In this document: positions 58,501 through 64,000 of the stretch, in pieces
How the letters are laid out: each line of letters starts with the position of its first letter
Position numbering within the stretch: position 1 is the first letter of the stretch
DNA from: Chaetoderma sp. LZ-2023a
Taxonomy: Eukaryota > Mollusca > Caudofoveata > Chaetodermatida > Chaetodermatidae
Length of the DNA stretch: 64,000 bases
Assembly: GCA_034401795.1 (NCBI GenBank)
Contig: CM067371.1
Location: forward strand, 78,157,333 to 78,221,332
Reading direction: 5' to 3'
Program-made: the position numbers and the translations under genes
Notes under the pieces: model-generated
What the model was told of the DNA's origin: nothing
Seen by the model: only the letters and a program-made list of their open reading frames with translations
Databases searched by the model: none

Positions 58501-61500
58501 TGCGCATCTGACTGAATCGCCATGTTGGCAGCAGGGGTAGGGTGAGCTGGAGTTGATTCAGAAAATAATTTGACTGAGTCATTGCTGCCTTAGGAAGCAA
58601 CAACTTTCATTGCTGCCTAAGGCAGCAACAACTTTCAATCAAATACATTTCAAAATATTTTTAAGAGCATAGATGTCAGAGCACATAATACATATCTTAA
58701 ATATTTAGCCAGTGATGGAAAGGTTAATCTGTTAATTGGAGTTTAATCTACTAGGTGGGAACAAACCTGTATTTCCCCTATGAAAGTGACTGCAAATATT
58801 TAAGGGGTGATAACTCTGGCATTTGACATCCTATCAGTTTCATTTTCACAAACCAGATATTAGATACCGACATTAACATTGTGACCAAGTTTGGTGTCAA
58901 TCCGTCAAGAAATAACAAAATGATCTGCCATTGTTGGTGACAGACAGACAGATGGATGGACGGACATACAGAAGATGGACAGGGTCATCGCTACACGACA
59001 GCTGACTGACAAGTAAGCCGAGTTAAGAAAACCAATTTCGGCTTCAAAATCCATCAAATAAAAAATTTTTAAATCGATTTACCAAGCGGTTTCAGAGGAT
59101 TTTTAGAGGTGTCTAAAAATCGATCAATATCTAAGATGGCCACCGGCAAAATTGGCCGATCGACTTCCTTTGAACAAACTTAGATCTGTATGCCCTAAGG
59201 AAATGTCCTACCAAATATGATTGAAATCGGCCCAGCAGTTCTTGAGTAGTTTAAAGAAAAAGTTGACGGACGGACAGACGGATAGATGCCGAACAGTCGC
59301 CACGGGATAAGCTCACTTGGCCATTCTGGCCAGGTGAGCTATCACAAAAACGTGACACCTAAAAATAGGATCATAATACACCCGAGGTGGAGGTTTACGA
59401 TTATGATTCCATAACGCGCCTTTCTAACTCTAAAATTCTTTACATATAAATTAATTTCACAAAAAAGACTGAATTAGAAAGCATGTTTATTTGGAAGCGC
59501 ACCTCTTGCGCATTCAGACTTCCGCCTGTGGCGTGATCTGACAGCTAGTTACCTGCCTAATAGGGGCAGATTTATTGTTAATTCTGTATAATTGAGCCAG
59601 TTGAATATATTAGCATATATCAGTTTCATAATGCTAAGTATACTCTTGAAATGAAAATTCATGTTACACATGACTTTTTATTAACCCATTCAATCATGTA
59701 TTATCTCAATTTGAATATGTTAAATACTTTAAAAGGAAATAAATTTTAGTTTTTTGTCACAATCAACAAAGAATTTGTTAAATCTAGTTTGTTGTGTTGT
59801 TAAAAAGGTGAAGAGTTACAAGCCCTTTGATAATACAGCAAAACATGTCTATAAAAGACATGGCAGCCTTATAAACTGTTTTTTTTTTATAAACAGGTGT
59901 CCTTGCTATGTATGGAGGGCTAAACACATCAGCTCCATGATGCTAGGAATAATGAACATGTTCTTTATATGTAGGTGCCCTTTATAGGTGTCACTGTACC
60001 TCATTATCACCATGTGCCTCATAGCATGTGGGCATACTGCTATCCTTGTTCGTGTCCATAGCATACATAACCCGCAGTTCTCCCTCCACAAGCTCATGTC
60101 CAGCCACAGTGATATGGCCTTCTTTCTGGAATACCTCAAGCTGGGAACTGCTCAATGTTTTCACAGCCTCCAGCACCGCCTTGAAATCAGATTTCAGTTT
60201 CTGCCCGAGAACTTTGTGATCGGGTTCCGCTCGTAGACAGACGCCATATTTCTCTTTGTCTGTCGTTACTGTTAGCTTCTTCACATTCAATTCCTAAAAC
60301 CATAGAATTTAAATTTTAAGATCTTTCACTGACGTCACTGAATACACAAGTGAATGCCAACACATGTAGGTAACTAATATTTCTTTCTACAAAGATTTAT
60401 AACATGCTAATGATGACGCATAATATTGGGCACAAGGAACTTGAGTTGAGTGGAATAGACTTTGAGATAGTGATTGTAAAATAAAAAGCTGTCTATTTCC
60501 TTGTTTGGGTAATCTTTAATCAAAGATTGGTGAACCAATCCTGAAACAGAGTGAGAAGTACAGATAAAGATCAGCATCACCTTGAACTTTGTCCTCTTAT
60601 CTCATCCTGGCAATATGCTGAAATAAAGTTTCACCACTATTGTGAACAAGAAACTTGGGGTACATGACAGAAATGTTTATGAACTTGGGGGTACAGGACA
60701 GAAATGTTTATGAACTTGGGGTACAGGACAGAAATGTTTATGAACTTGGGGGTACAGGACAGAAATGTTTATGGACTTGGGGTACAGGACAGAAATGTTT
60801 ATGAACTTGGGGGTACAGGCCAGAAATGTTTATGAACTGAAGGTACAGGACAGAAATGTTCATACCCTTGGGGTACATGACAGAAATGTCTATGAACTTG
60901 GGGTGCAGGAAAGAAATGTTTATGAACTTGGGGTACAGGACAGAAATGTTTATGTACTTGGGGTACAGGACAGAAATGCCAAAGCCGATGCTGAAAAACT
61001 GTATTTTTATCGAGGTGACAGTGACCTTTGATCAAGTGACCTTAATCTCACTGTGTAGGCAACAGAGTATTTAAGCCTATTTCCAACATGGTCAACTAAA
61101 TCTGAAACAAGTCCAGATGTTTTGCTAAATGCAAATACTTAACATTAATGGTGACATTGTAAGAAAAGTAATATTTAGTGGCGATGTTATATTTTCTGTT
61201 CTGTAGGCGAGACAAAAAATATATTTATTAAAAAATATCTATCCATTACCACTTTGACGTTAAAATTAAAATTCTTTTTTATTGAAAGTCAATTTGGAGA
61301 GCAAGAGATTATTTTTGTTTGGAAGATTTACTATGGGAATGACTGGCTCAGTTACAAAATTTCAAAAATAATTTTCTCCTGGTCTGCAAATGGACATTTC
61401 TTAAGACCACTGGAGAAGCTATTTTGTGCTGGTTTGACCATTAAAGCGCTAAAATAAGTATGCTTACCTCAAGTACATATTGCGATAAAGAGTTTATGTC

Positions 61501-61551
61501 ATTTAGAATGCGTCTGTCCTTATGGATGGCGACAACCTCTTTCAATGGATA
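46398..61551 (-). CDS. IARS1: Isoleucyl-tRNA synthetase, cytosolic: last seven exons
   Basis: Seven minus-strand exons (61468-61551, 60000-60293, 55366-55461, 52300-52470, 50705-50923, 49535-49810, 46398-46529) join without frame loss into the last 423 residues of cytosolic isoleucyl-tRNA synthetase, a class Ia enzyme that charges tRNA-Ile. Signatures in order: YPLKEVVAIHKD, KYGVCLRAEPDHKVLGQKLK, LLVLLDVTPDQSMMDEGLAR, EVINRVQRLRKK and RLVPSDDITIYY. Then come two related repeats, each with GTLLLENP. In animals this appended region (UNE-I) tethers the enzyme to the multi-synthetase complex. The catalytic core with HIGH and KMSKS, and most of the anticodon-binding region, must lie beyond 64 kb. 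All junctions have AG/GT and phase 0. Introns are 0.9-4.5 kb and full of repeats. Confidence 0.95.
46556..46783 (-). repeat. TTAA-palindrome family copy in IARS1 intron
   Basis: TTAACCCTTTAATTTGC to GTTTAAGGGTTAA. The stem core reads GACTGGCTCGATAACCGAACCAGTC, nearly perfect. It lies 26 bp upstream of the last IARS1 exon. Confidence 0.85.
46788..47013 (-). repeat. TTAA-palindrome family copy, back to back with the previous one
   Basis: TTAACCCTTTAACACTCA to CGAGGCTTAAAGGGTTAA. Only four bases separate it from the neighbouring copy. The core is GACTGGTTTGATAGTCAACCC, partly decayed. Confidence 0.85.
47209..47426 (-). repeat. TTAA-palindrome family copy, diverged
   Basis: TTAACCTTTGAATGGTCAAT at the left, GTTTAAAGG at the right; core GGCTGCCTCAATAATCAAGCCAGCC. 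Confidence 0.7.
47430..47850. other. Intronic, part of the larger dispersed unit
   Basis: Contains AATATTTCAAAATGTTTATTAAATTG and GTCATAATC-like phrases from the TGTTGAATATTTT unit, decayed. No gene. Confidence 0.4.
47853..49052 (+). mobile_element. Complete 1.2-kb HINE/Helentron-like non-autonomous element
   Basis: The left end AACAAGAGGCCCAAGGGGCC is followed by CGCTCACCTGG. The right end is CGCCACGGCATAAGCTCC...GATGAGCTAA. The two ends share the subterminal inverted word GCTCACCTGG/CCAGGTGAGC, clear in sister copies. The inside is two roughly 620-bp direct repeats, each with AAACTTTAATGG, CCAAGATGGC, AATCAAG and GGCCAAATTGGCCGATCG. No target duplication is visible. Subterminal inverted repeats, tandem core and no duplication match Helentron-derived HINEs. 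The mollusc 'pearl' type is the alternative. Confidence 0.65.
49052..49216. repeat. 165-bp palindromic element abutting the HINE-like element
   Basis: Arms ATAAGGAAAAAC...GTTACCTCTC...GATGTAGAAATTGTTTGAG and their complements (49052-49133, 49140-49216) pair with few mismatches around a loop of about 6 bases. Its left end overlaps the right end of the HINE-like element. Confidence 0.85.
49220..49530. other. IARS1 intron, no feature recognised
   Basis: Contains TTGACATTTGACCTCTGACC (about 49338), resembling the GACCTTTGACC satellites. Confidence 0.4.
49535..49810 (-). CDS. IARS1: IARS1 exon (92 codons), second appended repeat
   Basis: AQALFGVRGVQCSLQN ... STLYLSRAVDS ... VCHYVNVEVTQGKQGAQKGT LLLENPRGYSF, ending LLEQ before GTAGGT. 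It repeats the YVNV...GTLLLENP pattern of the preceding exon. Confidence 0.93.
49933..50163 (-). repeat. TTAA-palindrome family copy in IARS1 intron
   Basis: TTAACCTTCGTTGACACTGC at the left; core GGCTCGGTTACCGAGCC (perfect) at about 50051-50067. The right terminus has decayed. Confidence 0.8.
50210..50640 (-). repeat. Larger dispersed unit with palindrome arm, reverse orientation
   Basis: Reverse copy of the unit seen at 44.4, 52.9 and 56.3 kb: CATAATCAATTATG, GATGTCATGAATGA, CAGTCAAATTAGTTTCAAAATATTCAACAGC and CATTCCTCCATT-like phrases. Confidence 0.7.
50705..50923 (-). CDS. IARS1: IARS1 exon (73 codons), first appended repeat
   Basis: IRAESLNMIFVRGHATKELL ... CRFVNVCLSGQCPSEGLQGT MGTLLLENPAGEHL, ending KHE before GTATGT. 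The VNV...GTLLLENP pattern is the first of two repeats in the C-terminal extension. Confidence 0.93.
50980..51760 (+). repeat. Tandem satellite of about 160-bp units with TGACCTTGA words
   Basis: Four to five diverged units: TTCACACTGACCTTGAAGTTTGACC, ATCATTGTGCTTCATCCCC, TTGATATAAGGAAGCATG, CCAAGTT and AACCAAAAACTTAA. A relative of the 53.3-55.2-kb satellite. Confidence 0.8.
51830..51904. repeat. Palindromic element, family TGTTGAATATTTT
   Basis: TGTTGAATATTTTGAAATGA...AGTTTCAAAATATTCAACA; the inner arms have diverged. Confidence 0.85.
51910..52290. other. IARS1 intron, nothing recognised
   Basis: A 70-codon ORF (51904-52116) is hydrophobic and unassigned, probably chance. Confidence 0.35.
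52300..52470 (-). CDS. IARS1: IARS1 exon (57 codons)
   Basis: ARLVPSDDITIYYSATADLT to VIIQESDIK, after a strong acceptor (CTTTCTTTCAG) and before AAG/GTTTGT. It corresponds to the part preceding the appended repeats. Confidence 0.94.
52636..52686. repeat. Short palindrome, family TGTTGAATATTTT
   Basis: TAAATATTTTGAAACTAATT...AATTTGTTTTAAAATATTCAACA. Confidence 0.7.
52790..53255 (+). repeat. Larger dispersed unit with complete palindrome 53013-53088
   Basis: CCAGTTTTAGCTATGCCCCG, GGGATCGATTGATCAC, GAAAACTACAGCTAAGC, then the palindrome TGTTGAATAGTTTGAAACTA...TAGTTTCAAAATATTCAACA, and the flank ATTTAATAAACATTC-like plus TCATTCATGAGGTAATTGAT. Confidence 0.85.
53310..55200 (+). repeat. Tandem satellite, about 180-bp units, rich in AGGTCA/TGACCT words
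   Basis: About ten units in IARS1 intron 3. Unit phrases: TCAAGGTCACAGTGACC, TTGACCTTTGACCTT, CATCATCATGCTGC, TTCCTATCATTATAGGTAAC, CATGTATCCAAGTTTGGTT, CAATTGGATCAGGCATTGCT, GAGATATAAGGCAATAA and GCAAAAACTTAACGT. Two sub-families occur: TAAACGCAAAAACTTAATGTTGAAA (53.3-54.1 kb) and AAAATATTAACAAAGATTATAC (54.1-55.1 kb). The last unit ends 5 kb before the next exon's conserved part, close to the exon at 55366. Confidence 0.92.
53480..53494. promoter_or_regulatory. Perfect AGGTCAnnnTGACCT palindrome (nuclear-receptor type)
   Basis: AGGTCACAGTGACCT is the consensus estrogen-response-element sequence, preceded by TCA to give TCAAGGTCA, the monomeric ERR/SF-1-type site. Identity of the motif is seen directly; occupancy is unknown, and the motif is part of a satellite unit. 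Confidence 0.5.
55366..55461 (-). CDS. IARS1: IARS1 exon (32 codons)
   Basis: LLVLLDVTPDQSMMDEGLAR then EVINRVQRLRKK, between acceptor TTTATCAG and donor AAG/GTATAT. This links the preceding exon to the VPSDDIT segment exactly as in the family. Confidence 0.95.
55465..56200. other. IARS1 intron, no feature recognised
   Basis: A+T-rich, no ORF and no repeat unit identified. Confidence 0.4.
56200..56610 (+). repeat. Larger dispersed unit with complete palindrome 56343-56431
   Basis: AATCCAGTTTTAGCTATTCC, CATGTTCGGATCGATCAATC, then TGTTGAATATTTTGAAATTA...TAATTTCGAAATATTCAACA with a GCTGTT/AACAGC inner stem, then CGTCATTCATGATG-type flank. Confidence 0.85.
56935..57030 (+). repeat. Truncated TTAA-palindrome family copy
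   Basis: TTTAACTTTTTAATGATCAA, CATATGCAGAGAAAG, AACTATTTTGGAAAATTTCC; the right half is missing. Confidence 0.5.
57030..57540 (-). pseudogene. DIRS-type retrotransposon relic: RNase H end and start of tyrosine recombinase
   Basis: One minus-strand frame encodes LLLIALNWPNRSWYTDLLDLL and LTAWMLSRNLRF, the pattern at the end of DIRS RNase H. It continues through TAG (about 57241) into GLSEQAANFMV, TTSRAYNYKINRFSECC and EASIQVVADFF, then TGA, then YLYDIHTLKPNSM. The latter is the N-terminal, DNA-binding part of a tyrosine recombinase as used by DIRS elements instead of an integrase. Catalytic Arg/His/Tyr residues are not present in the piece. Assignment is by family pattern only. Confidence 0.6.
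57548..57660 (+). mobile_element. 5' end of a HINE-like element, truncated
   Basis: AACAAGAGGCCCAATGAGCC then CGCTCACCTGC, as at 47853. The similarity fades after about 100 bp. Confidence 0.65.
57832..57922. repeat. Palindromic element, diverged TGTTGAATATTTT family
   Basis: TTGTTGAATATTTTGAAAAC...TTTTAAAAATATTTATCA with inner stem GTTGGCGGCTAATTAGCCACCAAC. Confidence 0.8.
57930..58550. other. IARS1 intron, nothing recognised
   Basis: No ORF, repeat unit or element end was recognised. Confidence 0.4.
58556..58665. repeat. Compound foldback related to the TGTTGAATATTTT family
   Basis: CAGAAAATAATTTGACTGAG, then GCTGCCTTAGGAAGCAACAA and GCTGCCTAAGGCAGCAACAA in tandem, then TCAATCAAATACATTTCAAA: outer arms diverged, inner CTGCCTTAGG-type hairpin duplicated. 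Confidence 0.7.
59030..59341 (+). mobile_element. 3' end of a HINE-like element with terminal hairpin
   Basis: Shares AAGATGGCCACCGGCAAAAT and TTGGCCGATCGACTTC with 47.9-49.0 kb. The end is AGCTCACTTGGCC (59310-59322) and GGCCAGGTGAGCT (59328-59340), a 13-bp stem with one mismatch and a 5-base loop. Confidence 0.75.
59345..59990. other. IARS1 intron, nothing recognised
   Basis: A+T-rich; a 77-codon ORF (59754-59987) is not supported. Confidence 0.4.
60000..60293 (-). CDS. IARS1: IARS1 exon (98 codons)
   Basis: Starts ELNVKKLTVTTDKEKYG after GTTTTAG and ends YEAHGDNE before GTACAG. Includes RAEPDHKVLGQKLK and GHITVAGHEL. It is the most strongly conserved exon here. Confidence 0.96.
60650..60980 (+). 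repeat. Minisatellite of 31-33-bp units (ACTTGGGGTACAGGACAGAA)
   Basis: About ten units with ATGTTTATGA between them. The array lies inside a unit of the TGACCTTTGA satellite (COCTTGAACTTTGTCC-like words at about 60582 and GACAGTGACCTTTGATCAAG at 61016). ORFs on both strands are repeat artefacts. Confidence 0.9.
61240..61457 (+). repeat. TTAA-palindrome family copy, half of the core deleted
   Basis: TTACCACTTTGACGTTAAAA at the left; AATGACTGGCTCAGTTACAA without the second stem half; CTGCAAATGGACATTTCTTA; ends CCATTAAAGCGCTAAAA. It ends only 10 bp from the donor side of the IARS1 exon at 61468. Confidence 0.7.
61468..61551 (-). CDS. IARS1: IARS1 exon (28 codons)
   Basis: Encodes YPLKEVVAIHKDRRILNDIN... 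to YVLE, between acceptor TTGACAG and donor GAG/GTAAGC. Matches the segment just before the ELNV block in animal IARS1. The next exon upstream was not found in the remaining 2.4 kb. Confidence 0.93.
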
Positions 61552-61554
61552 CTG

Positions 61555-62920
61555 TCAATAGAAGAAAACAGATGTCTCATACATTCATTGAAAAATGTGA
61601 AATCCCAATAAAATTCTACTAGTGAAGATACAGTATCTACCTGTGTACAACATCTGAGATTAGACAGTTCGCAGTCTTAGTTTCTTAACATAGAACAAAT
61701 ACAACAATGAGCAGCCACAATCCAGGGACAAATAAAGTTTAATTATTGATGTCCAGCTGTGCTGGTCTAGCTCAACAGCTACGTTTACTCACTATCATAG
61801 CCTAGCTGTTGTCAGTTCATACCGTAATTTCGTATCTATACTACGCACTAATAGATAACACGCAGGGCAAAATTTGACAAAATATGAGCAAAAAAATCTG
61901 TATACAGGTATATAACACACAATCTTAGTTCAGAAAGATTGCAAAACATTTTTCTGACGAACGAAAATTGGTACCATAAAATGCTAATTAGTAACTGCGG
62001 CTTCTAATAGGACAAGGGATGTAAATTCTTTAAATCTAAAACCTCTGAGAAAGGGGGACGACTTCTATTAGGCATATTTCAAGAAAAAAAAAAATATTGC
62101 GTATATATCATGTGATGTATTAGCTTCCGCTATAGGATGAGTTTAGGTTGTTACCCGAGTAGCGCGAAGACGCTAATAGTAGTACCCGGTTAGAGACTTG
62201 CGCATTCCACATATATAGGAGGGGAGCTTCGAGTAGCTACGAGAGTGATGACATAAACTCGTCCTATAGCTCGGTAGAATGTAATGTAGCCAAGTCGGCC
62301 GGGACAAAATCGCCCAAGTGAACAAAAATCTCACCAGTAAATATACTGCCGAATACATTTATTGATTAGGTAATAGTGAATTTATTGCTCAAATTGTTTT
62401 AAAAACATTATCTTCTGTATATATTTATTAAAAATGTTCAATATTGGCATTTGCTACATTGCAAAATTTGTTTTTATTTGGGAGGTCTCCTTCCAGTCCG
62501 AGATAAAGTTCAGTGGAATACCTCCAATCACAAAAGAGCTTTAATTTGGTCATCCAACTTAAGAAGGGATCTAACCTCATTTTATTTCTTACATTTTGGG
62601 TCATTTTATGTTTGTTTACAGCAATACATGTACAATGACTTGTCAGTTTGAGTTTTATTTCATCATTTAAGAATGATACACGTAAGATTTACAAATATTA
62701 CATAGAATACAATTATTACAGACAATATAGCCCACAATATTGGTTATTGCAATACGTCAAGAGGAAATAGCGGTTTCCCTTAGATGATATCACATTTTTG
62801 GGCTGAATCTTACATCAGGGAGCCCGTTCCGCCCCAAAATTCTGAGCTAAAAAATGTGAAAAAGGTTTATACTAATGCATAATATGTCTTCTGGCCTGGA
62901 GCAAAATGAACAAACAAGAA
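61555..62920. other. IARS1 upstream intron, no exon recognised
   Basis: No coding segment of IARS1 or other gene was found; an A-run at about 62080 and scattered short ORFs only. Confidence 0.4.
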
Positions 62921-63303
62921 TTCCGCGGAATTAAATGTCTCGCCTGTCTCCTGTTTGTCAGTTACCTTTACCTTTAACTTTCTGCCCTCAATGCTATTAT
63001 GCTGCTTCCTAACATTATAGGTACCCATGTATCCAAGTTCAGTTGCAATAGGCTTAACCAACCCTGAAATATAGGCTGAAAGGTTTTGCTAAACGCAAAA
63101 ACTTAATGTTGAAAAAGCAGTTCTGTATCAAGTTTAAAGTGACCTTGACCTTGTTCCCCCAACATCATCATGCTGCTTCCTAACATTATAGGTAAACATG
63201 TATCCAACTTCAGTTGCAATAGGCTTAACCAATCTTGAAATATAAGCTGAGAAGTTTTGCTAAACGCAAAGACTTAATGTTGAAATAACAGAGTTCTATA
63301 TCA

Positions 63304-63331
63304 AGGTCACAGTGACCTTGACCTTTGACCT
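63304..63331. promoter_or_regulatory. Perfect AGGTCAnnnTGACCT (63304-63318) followed by DR1 (63319-63331)
   Basis: AGGTCACAGTGACCT is immediately followed by TGACCTTTGACCT, the complement of AGGTCAAAGGTCA, which is the consensus direct repeat with 1-bp spacing bound by RXR/HNF4-type receptors. Seen in sequence; regulatory use is inference. Confidence 0.5.
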
Positions 63332-63657
63332 TGTGATGCCAACATCATCATGCTGCTCCTTAACATTATAGGTAACCATGTATCCAAGTTCAGTTACAAT
63401 AGGCGTAACCAATCCTGCAATATAAGCCGAGAAGTTTTGCCAAACGCAAAACCTTAATGTTGAACTAACAGAGTTCTGTATCAAGGTCACATCGACCTTG
63501 ACCTTGTGAAAACAACATCATCATCATGTTGCTTCCTATCATTATAGGTAACCATGTATCCAAGCTTAGTTGCAATAGGCTTAACCAATCCTGAAATATA
63601 AGCTGAAAAGTTTTGCTAAATGCAAAAACAATGTTGAAATAACAAAGTTCTGTATCA

Positions 63658-63679
63658 AGGTCACAGTGACCTTTGACCT
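63658..63679. promoter_or_regulatory. Overlapping AGGTCAnnnTGACCT and DR1 sites
   Basis: AGGTCACAGTGACCT at 63658-63672 overlaps TGACCTTTGACCT at 63667-63679, sharing one half-site. Confidence 0.5.
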
Positions 63680-64000
63680 TGTGACCCCCAACATCATCAT
63701 GCTGCTTCCTATCATTATAGGTAACCATGTATCCAAGTTTGGTTCAAATTGGAGCTGGCATTGCTGAGATATAAGGCAATAACCTTTGTTTAATGCAAAA
63801 ACTTAACGTAAAATATTAACAAAGATTATACCGTGACCTTTGACCCCATAATCGTGACCTCATGATGTTTGCATCAGCATGCTGCTTCTGTTAAATGTAA
63901 CTTACCATGTACCCAAGTTTGGTTCCAATTGGATAAGGCATTGTTGAGATATAAGACAATAACCTTTGTTTAACGCAAAAACTTAACATAAAATATTAAC

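Larger units (their letters stand above)
62925..64000 (+). repeat. Tandem satellite of the 53-kb type, continues beyond window
   Basis: Six units of about 180 bp with the same phrases as 53.3-55.2 kb (TTGCTAAACGCAAAAACTTA, CATGTATCCAAGTT, GGTCACAGTGACC). The switch from the AATGTTGAAA to the AAAATATTAACAAAG sub-family occurs at about 63.75 kb, as in the first array. Confidence 0.92.

Noticed and set aside
60765-61031. Repeat protein MFMDLGYRTEMF-type
   Set aside because: Produced by the 31-33-bp minisatellite being close to a multiple of three; stops elsewhere in the array.

Overview
This is a stretch of animal nuclear genome, almost certainly a marine invertebrate. It contains a spliced, intron-rich cytosolic isoleucyl-tRNA synthetase gene, an ARL6/BBS3 GTPase gene, LINE, gypsy, DIRS, hAT, Tc1 and foldback elements, and large amounts of A+T-rich dispersed and tandem repeats. 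Units that begin AACAAGAGGCCC and carry CGCTCACCTG, and satellites built on GGTCACAGTGACC, are what I would expect in a mollusc (bivalve or gastropod). The species cannot be fixed from sequence alone.

Layout. 1-6.1 kb: decayed Ty3/gypsy-type element on the minus strand (protease, two zinc knuckles, broken capsid, an LTR-like promoter). 6.6-13.4 kb: three non-LTR retrotransposon fragments. One is split by a complete Tc1-like transposon, and two converge tail to tail. 13.4-21.9 kb: a 286-bp foldback element, a simple-repeat block, a 1.9-kb hAT element with a BED-finger remnant, a perfect hairpin, and a CCGGAAGT-rich stretch next to a Cys-rich ORF. 21.9-25.8 kb: two tandem satellites. 25.9-26.5 kb: ARL6, with its whole coding sequence in one exon. 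26.7-29.4 kb: a 1.53-kb hAT element with a perfect 8-bp target duplication, inserted in a minisatellite. 29.8-38.4 kb: many copies of a TTAA-flanked palindromic element, a 1.3-kb minisatellite, and an inverted copy of the 24-kb satellite. 38.8-42.1 kb: a second, internally deleted Tc1 copy beside a broken multi-copy gene. 44.7-46.2 kb: another hAT-like insertion. 46.3-61.6 kb: the last seven exons of IARS1 on the minus strand; its introns hold Helentron/HINE-like elements, foldbacks, a DIRS relic and hormone-element-like satellites. 61.6-64 kb: upstream IARS1 intron and the same satellite again.

Only ARL6 and IARS1 look like host genes. ARL6 is an Arf-family GTPase of BBSome and ciliary traffic. 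The IARS1 part seen here is the C-terminal appended region, not the catalytic core. Nothing suggests they act together. The rest is a layered record of transposition, and several insertions can be ordered because their empty sites can be read. The most unusual signals are (i) the piggyBac-like palindromic family, (ii) satellites carrying perfect nuclear-receptor-type palindromes and direct repeats in tandem, and (iii) two nearly identical Tc1 copies, one with an apparently intact transposase.
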